From Anthoceros angustus (Eukaryota; Streptophyta; Anthocerotopsida; Anthocerotales; Anthocerotaceae): a stretch of 64,000 nucleotides of DNA. Under the pieces are notes generated by a model. That model did no database searches, was not told the origin of the DNA, and was given only the letters and a program-made list of their open reading frames with translations. Location: assembly GCA_010909165.1 (NCBI GenBank), contig MU008194.1:62001-126000 (forward strand), read 5' to 3'. The translations under genes and the position numbers were made by a program. Shown piece by piece: positions 57,766 through 64,000 of the stretch. Every line of letters begins with the position of its first letter. The stretch's first letter is position 1.

Positions 57766-58501
57766 GCAAGAGGGAGGCAAGAGCGGGAAGAAATGCCCTG
57801 CTCCCGAGGTGCGGAGACTGGAGGAGGAGAACGTCGGGCTGCGAAGGGAGCTAGCCTCTGAGCGAAAGAATTTTCTTAGACAACGTCTACAGCTGACCGG
57901 CTTGGGGAGGACATGAGGTGCCTTGTGGAGGACATGGAACGCGTTGCGTCCGACCAAGCGGATGCTATGAATAGATATGAGGCCGAGTTGAGCTACCTGG
58001 CAGCCCGACTGAGAGACAAGGAGGAGGTTATTAAGGGCCTTGAGGCCGACAAGGAGAGGCTGCAGGAGGAGCTGGAGGCCGAGAAAATCGATGCGTTCGA
58101 CCGAGCGGATGCGATGGATAGATATGAGGCCGAGTTGAGACGGAGGAGGAGGAGGTTAAGGGCCTTGAGGGCGATAACGAGAGCCTGCGTAAGGAGCTGG
58201 AGGCCGAGAAAATAGGGAAGTATCAGTTACTTTGCGGGCCAGGAACACCGTCATCTTACCGGCCCATCTTACCTTGCTCGCATTTCCCGTTTGGCAGTTG
58301 GTGCGTACGCGTGCAGCAGCACAGGAGCGGCTGGTCATGACTTGCCCTACTTGGAACAATAGACTTGTACGTCCCGTAGGAGTGCAGCTGCGGCTGTCCC
58401 AGGCCTGCTTCTTGGCAAACTTGCTTGCTTGCTCACTGCGAAGAACATCCCAGCAGGCTCAGGAAATTTTCCTGAGCCTGCTGGGATCCTTGTCCTGATG
58501 G
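57766..58501 (+). pseudogene. RING copy 4: tandem duplicate of the degraded RING gene
   Basis: Repeats copy 3 from AGRNA to the decayed RING, with added small deletions (cccctgccgctccc to ccctgctccc; ttgggggagg to ttggggagg). No start codon region of the family remains. Confidence 0.85.
58447..58487. repeat. Perfect palindrome, 20-bp arms (unit 2)
   Basis: Same sequence as at 57708-57748. Confidence 0.93.
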
Positions 58502-59246
58502 AGTGCAAGAGGGAGGCAAGAGCGGGAAGAAATGCCCCTGCCGCTCCCGAGGTGCGGAGACTGGAGGAGGAGAACGTCGGGCTGCGAAGGGAGCTAGCCT
58601 CTGAGCGAAAGAATTTTCTTAGACAACGTCTACAGCTGACCGGCTTGGGGGAGGACATGAGGTGCCTTGTGGAGGACATGGAACGCGTTGCGTCCGACCA
58701 AGCGGATGCTATGAATAGATATGAGGCCGAGTTGAGCTACCTGGCAGCCCGACTGAGAGACAAGGAGGAGGTTATTAAGGGCCTTGAGGCCGACAAGGAG
58801 GCTGCAGGAGGAGCTGGAGGCCGAGAAAATCGATGCGTTCGACCGAGCGGATGCGATGGATAGATATGAGGCCGAGTTGAGACGGAGGAGGAGGTTAAGG
58901 GCCTTGAGGGCGATAACGAGAGCCTGCGTAAGGAGCTGGAGGCCGAGAAAATAGGAAGTATCAGGTTACTTTGCGCGGGCCAGGAACACCGTCATCTTAC
59001 CGGCCCATCTTACCTTGCTCGCATTTCCCGTTTGGCAGTTGGTGCGTACGCGTGCAGCAGCACAGGGAGCGGCTGGTCATGACTTGCCCTACTTGGAACA
59101 ATAGACTTGTACGTCCCGTAGGAGTGCAGCTGCGGCTGTCCCAGGCCTGCTTCTTGGCAAACTTGCTTGCTTGCTCACTGCGAAGAACATCCCAGCAGGC
59201 TCAGGAAATTTTCCTGAGCCTGCTGGGATCCTTTGTCCTGATGGAG
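58502..59246 (+). pseudogene. RING copy 5: tandem duplicate of the degraded RING gene
   Basis: Third unit of the 740-bp array, with the same RING decay and a one-base loss in the coiled coil (gagaggctg to gaggctg) near 58797. Confidence 0.85.
59189..59229. repeat. Perfect palindrome, 20-bp arms (unit 3)
   Basis: Same sequence as at 57708-57748. Confidence 0.93.
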
Positions 59247-59329
59247 TGCAAGAGTGGGACATACATTCTTCTGATGAGGTATCCTCGATAGGCAGCTTGT
59301 ACCTTGTGGAAAAGGGGCACCTGTCTCAA

Positions 59330-59930
59330 GTACTGAAGGTCGGCGGGGCGGAAGAGATGAAATTGGAGGAGCTTGACGGGCTCGGATTCTGCGCGGTGGC
59401 CGTGCTGCAGCTGCTGGAGAGCGGCAAGGACAGCGTGAAGAAGAGGGAGCAGGCCGCGGCCGAGCTGCGGAGGCTGGAGGAGGAGAACGCCGAGCTGCGA
59501 GAGAGTCTAGCCTGTGAGCGAAATATATGCAGTTAGCCAGCATTGCGAACTGACCTGCATGGAGGAGCAGATTATGAACCTTAAGTGCGCAAGGAAAAGG
59601 AGAGGCTCCTCCAAGAGGACGAGATCATGGAATATCTACTCGACGTGGAAGTCCTGGAAAGTAAACTGGAAAGAACACATACAAGAAAGACGAGATTGTG
59701 GAAATTATGGTCGACACGAGGATGCTGTGTGAGGAGCTGGAGGCGGAGGCGGAGGCGGAGAAGGAGAAGGAGAACAGTAAGTGCCGGATTTTCTTTGCGC
59801 GGGCCAGGAACACCGTCATCTTGCCTTGGTCGCATTTCCAGTTTTGCAATCGGTGCCTACAGAGCACAGGAAGCGGACCAGACTTGCCCTACTTGTAGAG
59901 TGGAACTATGGACTTGTACGTGTCCTAAGA
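59330..59930 (+). pseudogene. RING copy 6: degraded, closest to the intact gene
   Basis: Starts within the conserved N-terminal region (MKLEELDGLGFCAVAVLQLL, ESGKDSVKKREQAAAELRRL) and has a stop near 59535. It continues with shifted frames to a RING remnant at about 59780-59900: KCRIFFARARNTVI, LPWSHFQFCNRC and CPTCRVELW. Two zinc-binding cysteines are replaced (CRIC to CRIF, PCSH to PWSH), so the RING would not fold normally. Unlike copies 3-5, it resembles the intact gene more than its neighbours. Confidence 0.8.
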
Positions 59931-59954
59931 GTGGAAGTCAGGGCTCTAAAAAAA

Positions 59955-60030
59955 CAACAGTGATATTTATGTCCACTAAGGGCCTAAGAAGCAGTGATAT
60001 TTATGTCCACTAAGGGTCTAAGAATCACCA
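59955..60030. repeat. Tandem duplication, 34-bp unit
   Basis: The unit cagtgatatttatgtccact followed by aagggcctaagaa occurs twice, with an offset of 34 bases. Confidence 0.8.
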
Positions 60031-60109
60031 CAGGACGAAAAAATACAGCTAAAAAGTGGTGAAAAAGGCATACACCATTCAGGGTGTCATTTTGATCGAG
60101 TACTATCTA

Positions 60110-62300
60110 GTCTCCGGGACCGCCTAGCCTGGTCATACATATCACTGTTGTTTTTTTAGAGCGTCGGGGTTGGTCTTTCCAAGCTTTAAAAACACCATTC
60201 CAATCTATCTCCTTAATAGGCGGACCATTGATGGATATACTCATCAATGCATCAAGGGTCAAAATATTAAGATTAGTTCTTATGTTATTCATCACAAAGT
60301 TTTGTTTAGAAAATCCCGCTCACATATAGCGATTACAAGGTATGACCAAACATAATTCCCAAAGACGTAACATAGAGGGTGTCAAGATTACCCACTCCGA
60401 GTTGTTGAGTATATTTTGTAAGTCGCTAACATACTCAATCCAAAGACAAGAAGACTTCAAGATGGACACAAATGTTAGCAACTCACTTGACACACACCTC
60501 ATCAACTACAAAGGGTCGACAACATTAGTATTTGCATCCAAAGAGTTAGTTCCAAACTTTTTCAACAATACCTCTAACAAACTATTAACTAATTATATAC
60601 GCTCATCTGCATCTTCAGGATAAAATTTAGGACTGAATAGACGACAAGCATGCAACACACAAAGATCGAAACTTATTATTCATCGCATCAACAACTAAAG
60701 CATATTTTGTTAGCACTAGCAATGCAAGAACTTAGTTCACTTTCAGAGTAGTCAGATATTACAAAACCCTCATACACTCCATGACTTTTTTTCAAGTTTT
60801 CAATGAAAGAGAAAAGCTTTCTACTTCTCATACTCACCCTATCAACTTTATACATACTTTCAACAACAGAATCTATGAGGGGAGCTATGCTAACTGGCTC
60901 CAGATAATCACGTTGAAAGTAAGTATTCAAGGAATTAAGGACCTCTAAAATATCTGATAAAAAGTGAAATAAAAACAAGGCCTTAGTAGTTAGTAAAGCT
61001 TGGAAGACAATCTTCCCCTGCAAAGAAGAGGAACTACTTGGACCCTTATTGGCTTTTGGCCAATTTAGGGTCTCATCCTCTTGAGCCAATTTAAGTAAAG
61101 CTGTTAATAGACAAATTATTCTACTCATGGCTTGACCTCTAGACAACCAATGGACATCATGAATTCCTAATACAGTTAAGACTTGCATTTCTAGTTGCAC
61201 TTGCAATTCACACAAAGTCGTAGTCTTCTTACTTGAATGATGAAGACAATCTTGTCCGCCACCTCAAAGTCGGGAACCTTGGATGCTGCCTCAGTAGCTG
61301 CAAGCGCCGTGCGGTGAGCAACACAATGAGTTTGAGCAAAATACGATTCACATTCCGCAGAAAACTTCACAACATTGTGATTTCCTTGGCCTTCGCCTTT
61401 GCCAATCATGACTGATGCTCCATAGCTTGCAAATCCACTCATTTTTTTGATGTCCAGATCAAAGAGTTGCAATTACTCAACCAAGGCGTTGAAGATTACT
61501 TCCGCACATGCACTTGTTATGTTGGCTAGCTGCAAAAACTCCGTTCATAGTCATTATGCAAATAATACACATAAATAATTATGTGTTGCACCATCGCCTT
61601 ATCGTCCCTCATCTATGAGTATCCCCATACCATGGACTTGCACGCAACCTCTCCTTCATTGTTCGTAAAAATTGGCTATGAGAACCACATGCTCCTTGCA
61701 AGCACTATCTAAGATATGAACCATATGTCTTCACCTGGAATGCCTTCCACTCCAATATCCCCCTGAACTCACAAAGGTCCTCGTACATATGGAAACTTAA
61801 ATCCTTCTTAGCAATGAAATAAGCGAACTTCAACAAGTTGAGAATCTCCTTATCCTTTTGGAAAAATGCATTTCCAAAGTTCGTTGCATGGTTGGTTGTT
61901 GAGCCTTGGCTTGGCTTGCTCCATCTTGATGGCTAAATGATATGTACTCCTTGCATGGTCCTCCAATGCACTCTTGAAAGTTCGACCGCCAACTTTTACC
62001 CAAGCTTGAGTCGCACCTTAGCTTGTCCCACTACACCATGACCATGTTTTTCACAAACAACACAAAACATTCGATTCTCTCCATTGATTGAGCAACTCCA
62101 CCCAATGAAATGCAACCTTCCATTCTTCCTTGAAGACTCTTGCCTTTTGCACCTTTTGTCTCTTTTGACTCGGTTGGCTTGTTTGGCTATTGTCGCCACT
62201 CCTTGTTTGGTCATCACGTGGAGCCCTCCAAAAACCCGGATCTTGAACTTTGAGAAAATGAGCCATCTTTACCGCAAATTTTTAAAAATTAATATAGCAA
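60110..62300 (-). pseudogene. Decayed hAT-superfamily transposase (ZNF862-like type)
   Basis: Minus strand, N- to C-terminus. Zinc-finger part at about 62200-61900: EEWKVAFHWVELLN, MFCVVCEKHGHG and, a frame over, FKSALEDHARSTYHLAIKME, the usual C2HC-type start of this group. Core at 61472-60688: DIKKMSGFASYGASVMIG, THCVAHRTALAATEAASKV, VHWLSRGQAMSRIICLLTAL and FLFHFLSDILEVLNSLNTYF. The hAT C-terminal dimerisation region is at about 60400-60150: LWELCLVIPC, MNNIRTNLNILTLDALMSIS, INGPPIKEIDWNGVF. Frames change several times and stops interrupt, so it is inactive. Terminal inverted repeats and 8-bp target duplications were not found. The transposase would catalyse cut-and-paste movement. Confidence 0.85.
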
Positions 62301-63192
62301 ATGAAGAGCCAAAAAACAAAGCTTAAAAGAGAAGAGCTTAAAGAGATGAGCTCAAACAAAATGAACTCTAAACCTAAAGAGCTCAAAAGAGATGAGCTCT
62401 AAAAGAAGAGCCCTTACCAAGAAAGAACAACAAGGAGCAAGGAAGAAGAATAAGAAGCAAGAAAGAAGAACAACAAGCACACCACAATGAGGAGAGCAAC
62501 AATGAGTGATGCTCCAAATACTAGTGTTGTGGCCTTATGTACTCTTGAAGGGTGTCTATTCATAGCATGATAGGATAAGAGTCCTATTTAAGCCTATGGT
62601 TGAGATACCATATCGTAGTCCATCTTCATGGATGAGCGTGCATATCAACAAATTATTTTGGAAGAAGGAGGGACCGTAATCTCCACATATTTGTAACCCA
62701 AAAGTTTCTCCATATGTAGGTAGGTAAAGTCTATACCAAATCTATTGCCGTGTCTTCAACTTTTTGGGAGGAAGCAACATTCTTCACCTCCTACTCCCGA
62801 AATTTCAAAGTAAGATTGCTCACTTGATTGGCAAAACCAAATGATAAATCATTCACATATGTACACAATTATTTATGCCCCTACAATTGATTGCTCATAA
62901 GTTTATGCAATCTCTGCTGTTTAGAATCAATAACTAATAGCGTGTCATCGAACCTGGGATTGTCTCCAATCCCTTTTTGACCATTTACCATCTTAAAAAA
63001 CATGTTGGATACGCAATATTTTCCATAATTCTCCTTAGCATATCCTTGTTTCTGAGAACGCCTTGAAAAAGACTCTTGAGAATGTCAAAGCCCTATCCCT
63101 TCCACAACATGCCCGTCCTCAAGGACTACACAATCTACGCAGCCATACAATCTCGCGAATTACCAGGAAAAAACAAAGGTCGAAAGTAGAAT

Positions 63193-63845
63193 GATGCGCC
63201 GGAAGGCCGGTGCATCAAATGATGGATTGATTTAAGAAACAAGCACCAAATAAGTTGCTTGCACTCAACGACTACACTCAATGCCGCCAACGCTTAAAAC
63301 CCGTAAAGTCAGAGAATGTGCTCCGGTAGGCCGACGCACTTCATGTCATGTGTGCGACCTACTGGCGTACTCTCACAGCCACTCAGCTTGCAAGGAAATG
63401 TGCCGGTACGTTGGCGCACTTGATAAATAGAATGTTTAAGTTTTGTATGATGTGGTCATATCTTTGCAACCGCACCAAGTCCTATTAAAACTCAAAGTAG
63501 ACCAAGCGTACAACAAGCGACCATTTCGAAAACATTTGTAAGGCTAGGTGGGTGTGAGAGGGCACCGCCTACATACATCAATCCGTAACTTGGTACATTG
63601 TCGGTAAGCCCTGCTTTCATAAAATAAAAAGAAGACATCACAACTTCGTAATAGATCACCCATCATAATACTGATCCGACCCAAGGGTGTTTAACTGTAG
63701 AATTTTGATAGCACTCGATGTAGGTATGACCACACTATGCAAACCAAAGTTTTTCACATTCTATTTATCAAAAGCGTTGGCTTACCGGCGCATTTTCTTG
63801 CAAAAGGCTGGGGTAGTGTGGGACTGTGCCGGCCTACTGGTGCAC
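63193..63845. repeat. Dispersed family of ~20-24-bp imperfect hairpins (5 members)
   Basis: Related inverted repeats of the form GTGC-CCGG-loop-CCGG-GCAC occur at 63193-63216 (GATGCGCCGG/CCGGTGCATC, one mismatch), 63318-63339, about 63352-63370, 63400-63419 and 63826-63845. The surrounding DNA is AT-rich, so they stand out. Confidence 0.65.
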
Positions 63846-63922
63846 TTGTTAATGTTGGATGCCTTATCATGTGATTGCAACATGTCTGTCAATCCGTAAC
63901 TTGGTACATTGTCGGTAAGCCC
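63578..63922. repeat. Direct repeat of ~34 bp, two copies 311 bp apart
   Basis: tcaatccgtaacttggtaca..ttgtcggtaagccc at 63578-63611 is repeated exactly at 63889-63922. Hairpin members of the family lie between and before them, suggesting a larger, diverged repeat unit. Confidence 0.85.
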
Positions 63923-64000
63923 CGTTTCATTTTTCCTTTTGATGCTTGGGTTCGGCGCACAGTAGCGGATTGTATGGTTGTGGTAACTACAGGACCATTG

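Larger units (their letters stand above)
57014..59246. repeat. Three tandem ~740-bp repeats of the degraded RING gene
   Basis: Units begin at the gcaagagggaggcaagagcgg landmark at about 57014, 57767 and 58502 and end near 59246. Each has the same coiled-coil and decayed RING coding sequence and ends with a 41-bp palindrome. Differences between units are mostly short deletions. Confidence 0.9.
62301..64000. other. AT-rich region with purine-rich repeats and recurring short hairpins; no gene
   Basis: 62325-62475 holds repeats of 'agagctcaaaagagatgagct' type. 63193-63845 carries five related GC-rich hairpins, listed as one feature. No coding frame of note; the short frames at 62084-62326 and 63687-63899 look like chance. 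Confidence 0.55.

Overview
This is a plant nuclear window with no bacterial or organellar character. It carries several PLS-class pentatricopeptide repeat (PPR) genes, a multi-exon plant CYP71-clan P450, a WrbA/FQR-type quinone reductase split by GT-AG introns, plant RING genes, and Ty3/Gypsy and hAT transposon remains. The mix of many intron-poor editing-type PPR genes, dense repeats and pseudogenes suggests a large land-plant genome. A homosporous fern is my best guess, but the sequence does not prove the species.

Layout. 1-210: possible 3' end of a gene. 211-1994: intergenic DNA with small tandem arrays. 1995-20142: one complete but decayed Ty3/Gypsy LTR retrotransposon on the minus strand, bounded by a 5-bp target-site duplication (AATAC), with unusually long LTRs (about 5.6 and 6.3 kb) and a short internal region (gag, protease, RT, RNase H, integrase, all frameshifted). 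20143-36000: a tandem and rearranged array of five copies of one P450 gene. Copies A-C are badly degraded; D and E keep a five-exon structure with only one- or two-base lesions. 36422-43919: two divergent PPR genes sharing a ~0.7-kb promoter region. 44595-46501: a 1.9-kb tandem duplicate of the second one. 46562-47506: an intact three-exon WrbA-type reductase. 49171-49649: spliced remains of an unrecognised gene. 49730-53080: an intact third PPR gene, paralogous to the first. 53220-59930: a tandem family of coiled-coil RING E3 ligase genes with one intact member (55309-56394) and at least four decayed copies. 60110-62300: a decayed hAT transposase on the minus strand. 62330-64000: AT-rich DNA with recurring small hairpins.

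Function. The PPR proteins should bind organellar RNA at editing sites. Both long ones stop in the E+ region, without the DYW deaminase, so they would need a partner enzyme. The WrbA protein is a flavin-dependent quinone reductase. The RING protein is a likely ubiquitin ligase whose coiled coil would choose partners.

A theme of the window is duplication followed by small deletions. In the P450 copies and LTR modules the differences fall mostly at CAG/CTG/CCG/CGG motifs. In the PPR duplicates they fall in homopolymers and short repeats. This looks at least partly like long-read consensus error in methylated or duplicated DNA, so apparent pseudogenes should be judged with care.
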